Below are positions 31,784 to 40,403 of a DNA stretch of 64,000 bases, piece after piece; the stretch's first letter is position 1; each line of letters begins with the position of its first letter. Below the pieces are notes generated by a model, which was not told where the DNA came from, did not search any database, and saw only the letters and a list, made by a program, of their open reading frames with translations. Location: the NCBI GenBank assembly GCA_963787285.1, contig CAWBCM010000001.1, forward strand, positions 62,001 through 126,000, given 5' to 3'. A program made the position numbers and the translations under genes. This stretch comes from JAHEJN01 sp963787285 (GTDB taxonomy: Bacteria > Actinomycetota > Acidimicrobiia > Acidimicrobiales > JAHEJN01).

Positions 31784-34000
31784 GTGATCGTCTCGGACGC
31801 CACCCCCCCGACGGCCAGCCGAGCAGTGTTCGCGCTCGCGGCCCTTCCGCTCGCGGCCCTCACCGTCTGGGCGACGGTCCTGCTGGCCGGTGATCGTTCC
31901 ACGACCTTCTCCGTCACCTGGGTGGCCGATCTCGACCTGGTGATCGCCTTCCACATCGGCCCGATGGCGTCGTTGCTGACCCTCGTCGTCGCGGGGATCG
32001 GCGCTCTCGTAATGGTGTACTCGGCCGGGTACTTCTCCCCGGAGGCCGAGGGAACCCGCCGATTCGCGATCACCCTGCTGGCCTTCGGCCTGTCGATGGT
32101 CGGCCTGGTGTGGGCCGACAGCGTCTGGACGTTGTTCGTGTTCTGGGAGCTCACCTCGATCACGTCGTTCCTGCTGGTCGGCTTTCGCAACAACCGGGCC
32201 GAAGCCCGGGCCGCAGCCCGGCGTGCCTTCCTGATCACTGCCGGGGGAGGTTTGGCGTTGCTCGCCGGACTGCTCATCCTGGTGGACGTCAAGGGCAGTG
32301 CGTCATTGCGTTCGCTCGAACCGCTCACCGGTACCCGGGCAAGCGTGGCCGCGTTGCTCGTGATGATTGCCGCCGCCACCAAGTCGGCCCAGGTGCCGTT
32401 CCACGTCTGGCTTCCCGGTGCGATGGCCGCGCCCACGCCGGTCAGCGCGTACCTGCACTCGGCAACCATGGTGAAGGCCGGGGTGATCGTGGTCGCACTG
32501 ACCGGACCGGCCTTCGTCGACGTCGCTGTGTGGAAGAGCCTCGGCCTTGCGTTGGGAGGAGCATCGATGCTCTGGGGCGCGATCGGTGCCCTCCGCCATG
32601 TCGACGGCAAGCAGATCCTGGCGTGGGGAACCGTCTCCCAGCTCGGGCTCATGATCGTGTTGTTGTCGCTCGGTGAGCCCAAGGCGACCTTCGCCGCCCT
32701 TTCCGTCGTCGTCGCCCACGCCGTCTTCAAGGCGGCGCTGTTCATGGTCGTCGGCGAGGTCGACGTCCGAGCCGGAACCCGAGACATCCGCGAGCTCGAC
32801 GGTCTGGCCAACTCGATGCCCATCGCCTTCGCGGCGGCCGCAGTGTCGGGAGCATCGATGGTGGGCGTGCCACCGCTGCTCGGCTTCATGGCCAAGGAGG
32901 CGGCCATCGAGGCCGGCCTCAAGCTGAAGGGATTCGAGGCGATCGCGGTGACGGCGCTCATCGTCTTCGGGTCCGTCTTGACCGCGGCCTACACCGTGCG
33001 CTTCCTGATCGGCATGTTCGGGGGTCGATCCGACACGCCGACCCCGGTCAGCCCTCGACGATGGCCGATGACGCTGCCGGCGGTCACCTTGACGCTCCTC
33101 AGCGTCGGGGGCTACGCCGCGGCGGGGACGGTGACGACCCTGGTCAGGCGTGCGGTCGAAACCCTCGACCCTGCCGCAGCCGAGTTCACCCTTCTCCGGT
33201 GGCCCGGCTTCACCACCGCGTTCGGGCTCTCCGTGGGAATCGTGGTGGTGGGCTCTGCCCTCGGAATCGCTTTGGCCCCACGCGTGTCCTCGGTGCCTGC
33301 TCCCCTCGGTGCCGGCCTGGTCGACCGCAGCATCGACGAGGTCGTGGTCGTCGCCCGCCAGCTCACCGCCCGGGTGCAGCACGGGTCCCTGCCGGTGTAC
33401 CTGGTGGTCGCCATCGCCGTGGCCGCCATGGCGGGGACGCCGTTCTGGTTCGCCGTCGACCTCGACGCGCTGTACCGCTGGGACAGCGCGATCCAGCCAA
33501 TTCTCGGCCTCGCGGTCGTGATCGCCGGCATCGTCACGGCACGCATCGGTTCGCGGCTCGGAGCCGCACTCGGTCTCGGGGGACTCGGCATCGGCGTCGC
33601 GGGGTTGTTCGCCGCCCACGGTGCCCCCGATCTGGTGATCACGCAGCTGCTGGTCGAGACGGTGGTGGTGGTGGGGTTCGTGATCGGGCTGGGCCATCTC
33701 ACCAGCCGGTTTCCGCGCGCTCAGAACCGCTGGCGGCTCACCCGCCTCGTCATCTCGATCGGCGCGGGTGTCGCGGTGGCCGGAGCGCTGTTCGCGAGCG
33801 GATCGCGCCCGACCGGGCAGGCCCCCCGGGAGGTGCTGGTCGACGAAGCGGTGGAGGTCGGCGGCGGGAACAACGTGGTCAACGTGATCCTCACCGACGT
33901 TCGTGGCCTCGACACTCTCGGCGAGATCGTCGTCCTTGCCGTCGTGGCCATCGGAATGTTGGCCCTCGGCGCCGCGGGCGGGAAGCGCAGCGTCGCATGA
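31784..34000 (+). CDS. mrpA: Mrp Na+/H+ antiporter subunit A
   Basis: A 738-aa polytopic membrane protein, the large ND5-like subunit of the Mrp cation/proton antiporter. The conserved proton-channel Glu is in FVFWELTSITSFLLVGF. KSAQVPFHVWLPGAMAAPTP, then VSAYLHSATMVKAG, is the family core, and the C-terminal DUF4040/MbhE part ends in DVRGLDTLGEIVVL. The frame is open before 31784, but the GTG there gives a normal N-terminus and coincides with the predicted transcription start. The stop overlaps the mrpB ATG in ATGA. The seven subunits work as one complex exchanging Na+ for H+. Confidence 0.93.
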   Translation: MIVSDATPPTASRAVFALAALPLAALTVWATVLLAGDRSTTFSVTWVADLDLVIAFHIGPMASLLTLVVAGIGALVMVYSAGYFSPEAEGTRRFAITLLAFGLSMVGLVWADSVWTLFVFWELTSITSFLLVGFRNNRAEARAAARRAFLITAGGGLALLAGLLILVDVKGSASLRSLEPLTGTRASVAALLVMIAAATKSAQVPFHVWLPGAMAAPTPVSAYLHSATMVKAGVIVVALTGPAFVDVAVWKSLGLALGGASMLWGAIGALRHVDGKQILAWGTVSQLGLMIVLLSLGEPKATFAALSVVVAHAVFKAALFMVVGEVDVRAGTRDIRELDGLANSMPIAFAAAAVSGASMVGVPPLLGFMAKEAAIEAGLKLKGFEAIAVTALIVFGSVLTAAYTVRFLIGMFGGRSDTPTPVSPRRWPMTLPAVTLTLLSVGGYAAAGTVTTLVRRAVETLDPAAAEFTLLRWPGFTTAFGLSVGIVVVGSALGIALAPRVSSVPAPLGAGLVDRSIDEVVVVARQLTARVQHGSLPVYLVVAIAVAAMAGTPFWFAVDLDALYRWDSAIQPILGLAVVIAGIVTARIGSRLGAALGLGGLGIGVAGLFAAHGAPDLVITQLLVETVVVVGFVIGLGHLTSRFPRAQNRWRLTRLVISIGAGVAVAGALFASGSRPTGQAPREVLVDEAVEVGGGNNVVNVILTDVRGLDTLGEIVVLAVVAIGMLALGAAGGKRSVA

Positions 34001-34446
34001 TCGCCCGCCGATCCCCCATCGTCTCGCTCGGGGTGGCCGTCATCGGTCCCCCTGCAGTACTCGTTGCGCTCTACCTGTTCTTCGCCGGCCACAACCAGCC
34101 CGGAGGCGGGTTCGCGGCAGGCCTCGTCCTCGGTGCGGTGGTGGCGCTCCGGGCCGTCGTGGGCCGCCGGGTGCCGGTGGCGAGTACCACACTGTTGTGG
34201 ATCGGCGCCGGTCTGGCCGCCGGCGTCGCGCTGGTGCCGCTCGTGGTCGGCCACGCGGTCCTCGATCAGACCGTGGTCGACGTCACGATTCCGGTTCTCG
34301 GGAAGGTGAAGAGCGGCTCGGCCGCCGTGTTCGACGCCGGTGTCGCCGCGATCGTGGTGGGGTTGGTGGTGGCGGTGCTCGACGGACTGGGCGTCTCCCG
34401 CATCGCCGACACGTCCGGCCCGGGGATCGCCGAGGACCGGTCGTGA
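33997..34446 (+). CDS. mrpB: Mrp antiporter subunit B
   Basis: A 149-aa membrane protein with four transmembrane helices. FFAGHNQPGGGFAAGLVLGA is the MnhB signature. It is required for assembly of the Mrp complex. Overlaps of 4 bp with mrpA (ATGA) and mrpC (GTGA) show tight translational coupling. The C-terminal tail ends in an acidic segment (GPGIAEDRS). Confidence 0.92.
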   Translation: MIARRSPIVSLGVAVIGPPAVLVALYLFFAGHNQPGGGFAAGLVLGAVVALRAVVGRRVPVASTTLLWIGAGLAAGVALVPLVVGHAVLDQTVVDVTIPVLGKVKSGSAAVFDAGVAAIVVGLVVAVLDGLGVSRIADTSGPGIAEDRS

Positions 34447-34832
34447 ACGTCTCACTCGTCTTGACGGTGGCCGGGCTCGTGACGGTCGGCACCTATCTCG
34501 TCACCGCCCGCTCGCTGAGTCGCATCATTCTGGGGTTCTCGATGCTCGGTCACGCGGCGGTGCTCGCACTGTTGAGCGCCGGGGGCCCTGCGGGCGAGGT
34601 CCCGCTGGCCGACCGATCCTCCGCCGGGGAGATGGCGAACCCGCTCCCACAGGCGTTGTCGCTCACGGCGATCGTGATCTCGTTCGGTCTCACGCTGTTC
34701 CTGCTGGCACTGGCCCGGCGCCAGAACGCGCTCTCGGGTGACGACCTCGTCGAGGACGATCTCGAGGACCAGCGGGTGGCTCTCCTCGCCCATGAGGAGT
34801 CGTCGGAAGCACCCGACGCGGACGCGCCGTGA
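34443..34832 (+). CDS. mrpC: Mrp antiporter subunit C
   Basis: A 129-aa NuoK-like membrane subunit with three transmembrane helices. LVTARSLSRIILGFSMLGHA and ALSLTAIVISFGLTLFLLAL carry the family pattern, the second including the conserved PQALxLTAIVI stretch. The C-terminus is extended and acidic (DDLVEDDLEDQ) compared with shorter homologues. GTG start in the mrpB stop; its own stop overlaps the mrpD start. Confidence 0.92.
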   Translation: MNVSLVLTVAGLVTVGTYLVTARSLSRIILGFSMLGHAAVLALLSAGGPAGEVPLADRSSAGEMANPLPQALSLTAIVISFGLTLFLLALARRQNALSGDDLVEDDLEDQRVALLAHEESSEAPDADAP

Positions 34833-36307
34833 GTGCATTGGTTGCCCTCACGGTGGTCGGGCCGCTCCTCGCCGCCGCGCTCACCCTCGCGCTCCGGGCC
34901 CGACCTCGCCTGCGCGATGCGGTCACGCTGATCACCCTGGTCGGAGTCACGGCCGCAGCCACGGCCATCCTGGTTCAGGTCGAGGGGACCGGAACCATCG
35001 TCGTACGGGTGGGCGGTTGGGATCCCGAGCTCGGCATCGTGTTGGTCGCCGACATGTTCGCGGCTCTGGTCCTGGTCGTGGCCATGGCCACGATCCTCGT
35101 GGTCGAGATCTTCGCCATCGGCCAGCGGCGCAGCGCCGCGGGTGCCGACCCCCAGGTCGTCGCACCGGTGTTGCTCGTGCTGACGTCGGGCGTTGCGCTG
35201 GCCATCGTCACGGGCGATCTGTTCACCCTCTTCGTGGCCTTCGAGATGATCCTCGTGGCGAGCTACGTGTTGCTCACCCATCAGGGCCGACGAGGCCAGA
35301 TCCGTTCGGGCATGACCTATGTGGTGATCAACCTGCTGGCATCGACGCTCTTCCTCCTCGGCGTTGCGTTCGTCTATGCCGCCACGGGGACCGTCAACAT
35401 GGCGCTGCTCGCCGAGCGCATTCCCCAGCTCGACGCGGGAACCCGAATCGGTATCGGCACCTGGTTCCTGGTGGTCTTCGGTTCGAAGGCCGCCATGTTC
35501 CCGCTGTTCTCCTGGCTGCCCGACAGCTATCCCACGGCACCGACCACCATCACCGCCGTCTTCGCGGGGCTGCTCACCAAGATCGGCGTGTACTCGCTCA
35601 TCCGTTTCCACACCCTCACCGACATGGTCGACTTGGGCCCGATCGTGCTGGTGGCCGCCGGGGCGACCATGCTCGTCGGTGTGGCCGGGGCGTTGGCCCA
35701 GGACGACATGAAGCGCATCCTGTCGTTCCACATCGTGAGCCAGATCGGCTACATGCTCCTGGGGCTCGGCTTGTTCTCGGTGGCCGGGGTCGCCGGCGCG
35801 ATCCTGTTCCTCGTGCACCAGATACCGGTGAAGACGGTGCTGTTCCTGGTGGGAGGTCTGGTCGAATCGACCCACGGAACCTCTGCGCTCGACCGGATCG
35901 GCGGCCTGGCCACCCGTTGGCCGCTGCTGGGTGCCCTGTTCGCCGTTCCGGCCCTGAGTCTGGCCGGACTGCCACCATTCTCCGGGTTCGTCGCCAAGCT
36001 GGCCCTGGTCGATGCCGCCATCGCGGAGTCGTCGACCCCCATCGTCGTCGTGGCCCTGGCGGGAAGCCTGCTGACCCTGCTGTCGATGACCAAGATCTGG
36101 TTGGGGGTCTTCTGGGGCGCGCCCGCCGGTGCCCCCGCCGTGCCGAGCGTCCGCGGGTCGCTCGGCACGATGGTGCTGGCCACGGGTCTGGCTGTGGCCG
36201 GCACCCTGGCCGTCGCCGTTTTCGCCGGGCCGCTCTGGGACATGAGCGAGCGGGCCGCCGTCGAGCTGCTCGACCGGCAGCCCTACATCGAGGCGGTGAT
36301 CCGGTGA
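34829..36307 (+). CDS. mrpD: Mrp antiporter subunit D
   Basis: A 492-aa ND2/ND4-like antiporter subunit with about 14 transmembrane helices. LFTLFVAFEMILVASYVLLT holds the conserved channel Glu, and MFPLFSWLPDSYPTAPTTIT is the core motif with the conserved lysine in GSKAAMFPLF. It is thought to form a proton or cation path together with mrpA. The GTG start lies in the mrpC stop. Confidence 0.93.
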   Translation: MSALVALTVVGPLLAAALTLALRARPRLRDAVTLITLVGVTAAATAILVQVEGTGTIVVRVGGWDPELGIVLVADMFAALVLVVAMATILVVEIFAIGQRRSAAGADPQVVAPVLLVLTSGVALAIVTGDLFTLFVAFEMILVASYVLLTHQGRRGQIRSGMTYVVINLLASTLFLLGVAFVYAATGTVNMALLAERIPQLDAGTRIGIGTWFLVVFGSKAAMFPLFSWLPDSYPTAPTTITAVFAGLLTKIGVYSLIRFHTLTDMVDLGPIVLVAAGATMLVGVAGALAQDDMKRILSFHIVSQIGYMLLGLGLFSVAGVAGAILFLVHQIPVKTVLFLVGGLVESTHGTSALDRIGGLATRWPLLGALFAVPALSLAGLPPFSGFVAKLALVDAAIAESSTPIVVVALAGSLLTLLSMTKIWLGVFWGAPAGAPAVPSVRGSLGTMVLATGLAVAGTLAVAVFAGPLWDMSERAAVELLDRQPYIEAVIR

Positions 36308-36825
36308 CTCGACCCCTTGCGCCCCGACGCATCGTCACCATGATCCTCCTGGTGGGCGCCTGGTGTGCCCTCTGGGGCGAGGTGTCGGTGGCCAACGTGG
36401 CCGCGGGGCTGGTGCTCGCGTCGGCCATTCTCGCGCTCGGGATCGGGCCGAGCCTGCACGGGCGAATCGTGCTGCGACCGTTGCTGCGATTCGCCCGACT
36501 GGTGGTCGGCGATCTCGTGAAGTCCACGCTCAACGTCGCCTACGAGGTCCTCACGCCCACTGACCGCACCCGCGAGTCGGTGATCTCGGTCGAGGTGGCC
36601 CACGAGACCCGCCGCCACCTGCTGCTGATGGTGGTCGCGGTCACCGTTACGCCCGGCACCGCCGTCGTCGACGCCGACTTCGATTCCGGCACGCTGTATC
36701 TCCATCTGCTCGATCACCGCCGTCGCGACGAGGTCGAGGCGCATGTTCGGGAGCTGGCCCGCTTGGCCTGTGCCGGGCTGCCGGTGATCGAGTCCGAGGT
36801 CGACGAGGAAGGAGCCCGGCCATGA
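36304..36825 (+). CDS. mrpE: Mrp antiporter subunit E
   Basis: A 173-aa subunit with two or three N-terminal helices (ILLVGAWCALWGEVSVANVA) and a cytosolic C-terminal domain (VTVTPGTAVVDADFDSGTLY, then LHLLD), the MnhE pattern. GTG start inside the mrpD stop, and a stop overlapping the mrpF ATG. Essential for full Na+ transport in studied Mrp systems. Confidence 0.9.
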   Translation: MTRPLAPRRIVTMILLVGAWCALWGEVSVANVAAGLVLASAILALGIGPSLHGRIVLRPLLRFARLVVGDLVKSTLNVAYEVLTPTDRTRESVISVEVAHETRRHLLLMVVAVTVTPGTAVVDADFDSGTLYLHLLDHRRRDEVEAHVRELARLACAGLPVIESEVDEEGARP

Positions 36826-37079
36826 TCACCGCCATCGCCATCGGAGGATTCGTGCTGGCCGGTATCAGTGCACTCGTGCGCGTGCTCGTCGGTCCCTCGT
36901 TGGCCGATCGGGTGGCGGCGCTCGATGTCGTGCTCCTGAGCTCCATGGGAGCGATCGCAGTCGACGCAGCCCGACGCGACGACCCGTCGGCGTTGATCGT
37001 CCTCGTGGTGATTGCGGTCGTCGGGTTCACCGCAACCGTCGCAGCAGCCCGCTACATCATGAGCGAGGACGCGCCGTGA
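36822..37079 (+). CDS. mrpF: Mrp antiporter subunit F
   Basis: An 85-aa membrane protein with three helices. VRVLVGPSLADRVAALDVV matches the MnhF signature (GPxxxDRVxAxD). The ATG overlaps the mrpE stop, and the stop overlaps the GTG of mrpG. Size and order are as in known operons. Confidence 0.92.
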   Translation: MITAIAIGGFVLAGISALVRVLVGPSLADRVAALDVVLLSSMGAIAVDAARRDDPSALIVLVVIAVVGFTATVAAARYIMSEDAP

Positions 37080-37402
37080 CCAGCGCTGTTGCCGGGTCGA
37101 TCATGGTGCTCGGCGCCGCCGTGGCGGTGCTCGCCGGGGTGGGAGTGCTGCGGTTCCGCACGCCGTACGCCCGGTTCCATGCGGCCGGAAAGGCGAGCCC
37201 CGTTGCCTTCGTGATCGTGGCCATCGGGGCGTCGCTCGACCTCGGCGTCGCCGGTGCGGCACGGTTGGCGGTGGCGGTGGCTGCCATCGTCCTCACGCTG
37301 CCGGTGGGCGTGCACCTCCTGTTCCGGGCCGTGCACCGCACGACGCCGGGTGACCATCTCGTCGTCGATGAGCTTGCGCCCGAAGAGCGTCGGCCATACT
37401 GA
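37076..37402 (+). CDS. mrpG: Mrp antiporter subunit G
   Basis: A 108-aa membrane protein with three helices. LRFRTPYARFHAAGKASPVA is the MnhG/PhaG signature (FPDxYxRxHAxxKxxT-like). It completes the seven-subunit complex. The carbonic anhydrase gene begins 12 bp after its stop, within the same transcript. Confidence 0.92.
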   Translation: MTSAVAGSIMVLGAAVAVLAGVGVLRFRTPYARFHAAGKASPVAFVIVAIGASLDLGVAGAARLAVAVAAIVLTLPVGVHLLFRAVHRTTPGDHLVVDELAPEERRPY

Positions 37403-37414
37403 GAACGAGAACCC

Positions 37415-37951
37415 ATGTCCGAAGAGCCCTTCACCCCGAATGCCGACGATCTGGTGGCCAACAACGCCCGATTCGCCGAGAGCTTCGACAGCGGTGACCT
37501 CCAGGTCGCCCCCACCCGTCGCCTTGCGGTGGTGTTGTGCATGGACTCGCGCATCGACACCTTCCAGATCCTCGGGCTGGCCAACGGCGAGGCCCACATC
37601 GTCCGCAACGCGGGCGGCATCATCACCGACGACGTCATCCGCTCGTTGTGCCTCTCCCAGCGCCTTTTGGGTACCCGGGAGATCCTGCTGTTGCATCACA
37701 CCGACTGTGGTCTCCAGAAGGTCGACGAGGACGTGTTCAAGGCCGAACTCGTTGCCGAAACCGGGGTCAAGCCGTGGTGGGCGATCGAGTCGTTCGACGA
37801 TCCCTACCTCGATGTCCGCCAGTCGATGCGGCGGCTGATGCTCACGCCGTTTCTGGCCCACAAGGACAACATCCGCGGCTTCGTGTACGAGGTGGCCGAC
37901 GGTCGCGTCCATGAGGTCGAGCCCGAGCCGTCCTCCCCCTGGGACGGGTGA
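37415..37951 (+). CDS. beta-class carbonic anhydrase
   Basis: A 178-aa enzyme that interconverts CO2 and bicarbonate. The zinc and catalytic residues are in VVLCMDSRID (Cys, and the Asp-Arg pair) and LLLHHTDCGL (His and Cys). NGEAHIVRNAGGIITDDVIR and the general layout resemble the mycobacterial Rv1284 type. It follows mrpG by 12 bp with no terminator between, so proton supply or removal by the antiporter and CO2 hydration are likely expressed together. The N-terminus is short and no signal peptide is seen, so the enzyme is cytosolic. Confidence 0.92.
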   Translation: MSEEPFTPNADDLVANNARFAESFDSGDLQVAPTRRLAVVLCMDSRIDTFQILGLANGEAHIVRNAGGIITDDVIRSLCLSQRLLGTREILLLHHTDCGLQKVDEDVFKAELVAETGVKPWWAIESFDDPYLDVRQSMRRLMLTPFLAHKDNIRGFVYEVADGRVHEVEPEPSSPWDG

Positions 37952-37958
37952 GAGCGAC

Positions 37959-38570
37959 ATGATCGAGATCACGGTCGCCGACGACGACCGGCCCCGATGC
38001 TCTTGGGGAGCCTCGACGCCCGACTATCTCGCCTACCACGACACCGAGTGGGGATTCGGGGTGGTGAGCGACCATCGTTTGTTCGAGAAGCTGTGTCTCG
38101 AAGGGTTCCAATCGGGGCTCTCGTGGCTCACCATCCTGCGCAAGCGCGACAACTTCCGCTCGGGCTTCGCCGGTTTCGATCCGACGGTGGTGGCCGGTTT
38201 CGGAGAGCCCGATGTCGAACGTCTGCTGGCCGATGCCGGCATCGTGCGTCATCAGGGCAAGATCCGCTCGGCCATCAACAACGCGGCTCGGGCGGTCGAG
38301 ATGATCGACGAGTTCGGTTCGCTGGCGGCGTACTTCTGGCCCCACGCCGAGATCGACCGTCCCGCTCCCGTCGAGGTCGCCTCCGTCACCGATGCGTCGA
38401 CCGCCATCGCCAAGGATCTCAAGAAGCGGGGGTGGAGCTTCGTGGGGCCCACGACGGTGTACGCCTTCATGCAGGCCATGGGGCTGGTCAACGACCACCT
38501 GGCCGAGTGCTGGGTGCGTGACGACGCCGAGCAGTCAAGGCTCGCCGCTCGCGCGTCGGTGCTGGGCTAG
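37959..38570 (+). CDS. tag: DNA-3-methyladenine glycosylase I
   Basis: A 203-aa base-excision repair enzyme that removes 3-methyladenine from alkylated DNA. RCSWGASTPDYLAYHDTEWG carries the Cys and His of the structural zinc site, and HLAECW near the C-terminus the other two. LFEKLCLEGFQSGLSWLTIL, then RKR, is the substrate pocket region, with the Glu that contacts methyladenine. The ATG at 37959 is 7 bp after the carbonic anhydrase stop. The gene converges on the beta-propeller gene with a 4-bp stop overlap. Confidence 0.93.
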   Translation: MIEITVADDDRPRCSWGASTPDYLAYHDTEWGFGVVSDHRLFEKLCLEGFQSGLSWLTILRKRDNFRSGFAGFDPTVVAGFGEPDVERLLADAGIVRHQGKIRSAINNAARAVEMIDEFGSLAAYFWPHAEIDRPAPVEVASVTDASTAIAKDLKKRGWSFVGPTTVYAFMQAMGLVNDHLAECWVRDDAEQSRLAARASVLG

Positions 38571-39547
38571 TCGACAGGCGTCGAGGGCACCTCGAAGAAG
38601 CGCAACAACTGGTGGCGACACGTCGTGGCGACCATCCGCCCCGAGGGGTCGACGTCGATCCCCTTGATGCCGCCCTCCAATGCCCGGTACTCCTCCCTGA
38701 TCGTGGCGCGCGTCCTCTGCATCACGTCGTCCCCCACCGCCACCACCTTGCCTGCGGCGCTGTCGGCGTCGTCGACCCAGCCGCCGGCTGCGATGAACAC
38801 CTGGACGAGCGCGCCGCCGGCGTCGGCCACGTACAGGCGGCGTCCGGTCGGATCGAAACACAGACCGTGCGGGAAGTGGAGATCGGGGTCGCGAAGGACG
38901 CACGACCCCGACGGGTCCCCCCGGCGGTAGACGACGACACGGTGATGATCGTGATCGCTCACCGCCATCCACCGACCGTCACGACTCAGAGCAACACCGT
39001 CGGGCAGCTCCAAGCCCTGCTGGGCCGCCAGCCTTGCGTCGCCCGTCTCGATCACACCGTCGTGCATGCGATACGGATGCACCGTGACCGTGCTCGCGTT
39101 GTTGCAGCAGACGTACAGCTCACCCCCGTACGCCCGAACCGACCCCGGTCCGCAGGCAACGGATCGCTCACGGAGCTTCCTGGTCGACCCGGCGGCTCCG
39201 AACCACCCAGACTCCGTGCGATGGACGGGCTCGACGGTCGTGCTCTGCTCCCACGCGTCCGTCGGGGGAAGGCGGTGGAACGTGAGCGATCCCCCTCGGT
39301 TGGCGACGACCACGACGTCCTCGCTCAGGAAGTCGATCCCGTGCGGACTGGCGAGGCTCGTCGATCGCAGCTCGGTGTGTCGGAGGATGCGCACCGGATG
39401 GGAGCCGATGTCGACGTCGAACAGGAGAATGCGGCCGTCGGTGGCCACGAGGGCGAGCAGGTTGCCCGATGGCGAGAACCGGACATCTTCGGTCCGCCCG
39501 GAGGGGTCGATGGGGACTCCCGCCACGACGTGCGGGACAGGTCTCAA
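38567..39547 (-). CDS. beta-propeller protein (lactonase/NHL-like)
   Basis: A 326-aa protein made of repeated strands such as VRFSPSGNLLALVATDGRIL, GVALSRDGRWMAVSDHDHHR and GLCFDPTGRRLYVADAGGAL, which read as a WD40/lactonase-like propeller. No catalytic residues are recognisable and no signal peptide is present. The TTG at 39547 is taken as start because it overlaps the stop of the glycosyltransferase gene by 4 bp (TTGA), like other coupled genes here; the first homology-like strand begins soon after. Its function is unknown. Confidence 0.7.
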   Translation of the reverse strand: MRPVPHVVAGVPIDPSGRTEDVRFSPSGNLLALVATDGRILLFDVDIGSHPVRILRHTELRSTSLASPHGIDFLSEDVVVVANRGGSLTFHRLPPTDAWEQSTTVEPVHRTESGWFGAAGSTRKLRERSVACGPGSVRAYGGELYVCCNNASTVTVHPYRMHDGVIETGDARLAAQQGLELPDGVALSRDGRWMAVSDHDHHRVVVYRRGDPSGSCVLRDPDLHFPHGLCFDPTGRRLYVADAGGALVQVFIAAGGWVDDADSAAGKVVAVGDDVMQRTRATIREEYRALEGGIKGIDVDPSGRMVATTCRHQLLRFFEVPSTPVD

Positions 39548-40401
39548 CCCGTCGGCCGATCGTTCGCGGCGGTTCGCTCGGAGACCGACGCGAGTGCGTG
39601 CAGGGCGCCGGCCCAGTACTTACTGTGGGCGTCGACCCGCCAGTCGAGTTTGTAGATCGGCGTGCAACGGGAGTCGATGATCTCCCGGGCGAGGACGAGG
39701 CCGTCGGGGCTTCTGGCCAGCCGCTGCAGCTCGTGGGCCGAGCCGGCCCCGACTCGCGGTGTGGCTTCCCAGATCGCCGCCGATGGCCCGCCGCGGGCCA
39801 CGACGTCGTTGAACGTGTAGTGGAACACGAAGTACGGATACACCCTCAGCAACCGCCGAACCGGGAGGGACAGCCAGAGCCGTGTCCGACCGACGTTCTT
39901 GCCGAGGAGCGGCGCCAGCTGTGCCACCAACCGCCGGCCGATTCGGGTGGGCTGGAGCCAGAATCGTCTCTGGCCGAGGTGGTCGCGGAGCCGTTGGTCC
40001 AGTTCTCTCACGAGCTCGTTGCCCGGCTCTGCAGCGAGGAACCAGTTGGAGATGAGTCGATCGCGCCCCGGATCACAGAACGCGAAGAACCCACTGTCGG
40101 TGTGGTCGGGCAGCCACGTGTCGAGCGGAGCTGCGCAGTAGGTCGTGGCGTCCGCCCACACCCCGCCGTGGTTCCGCAGCAGGTACAGGCGCAACAGGTC
40201 GGCGATCTTCTGCACATCCAGATCGCTACGACGCCGGTAGAGGGCGAGCGGGAAGTCGGGGTATTCGACGAGTGAATCGGCGTCGAGCACCCTGACTTCC
40301 CATGTCGGGTTGGCGCGAACCCAGGAGTCGACGCACGCCTGGACCAGAGGCGGCGCCGACGCCACGCCTTGTTGCCAGTACATCCACACGATCTGGTCCA
40401 T
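39544..40401 (-). CDS. GT32-type glycosyltransferase (capsular polysaccharide family)
   Basis: A 285-aa sugar transferase. IVWMYWQQGVASAPPLVQAC at the N-terminus and LRLYLLRNHGGVWADATTYC are the signature of the Gly_transf_sug/capsular polysaccharide family; the acidic Asp of WADAT stands where the DXD metal site lies. No membrane helix is present. The start is the ATG at 40401, right after the alkylsulfatase stop (gap 2 bp). The acceptor is unknown. It is flanked by an alkylsulfatase-like gene and a propeller gene, not by other glycan genes. Confidence 0.8.
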   Translation of the reverse strand: MDQIVWMYWQQGVASAPPLVQACVDSWVRANPTWEVRVLDADSLVEYPDFPLALYRRRSDLDVQKIADLLRLYLLRNHGGVWADATTYCAAPLDTWLPDHTDSGFFAFCDPGRDRLISNWFLAAEPGNELVRELDQRLRDHLGQRRFWLQPTRIGRRLVAQLAPLLGKNVGRTRLWLSLPVRRLLRVYPYFVFHYTFNDVVARGGPSAAIWEATPRVGAGSAHELQRLARSPDGLVLAREIIDSRCTPIYKLDWRVDAHSKYWAGALHALASVSERTAANDRPTG

Positions 40402-40403
40402 GG

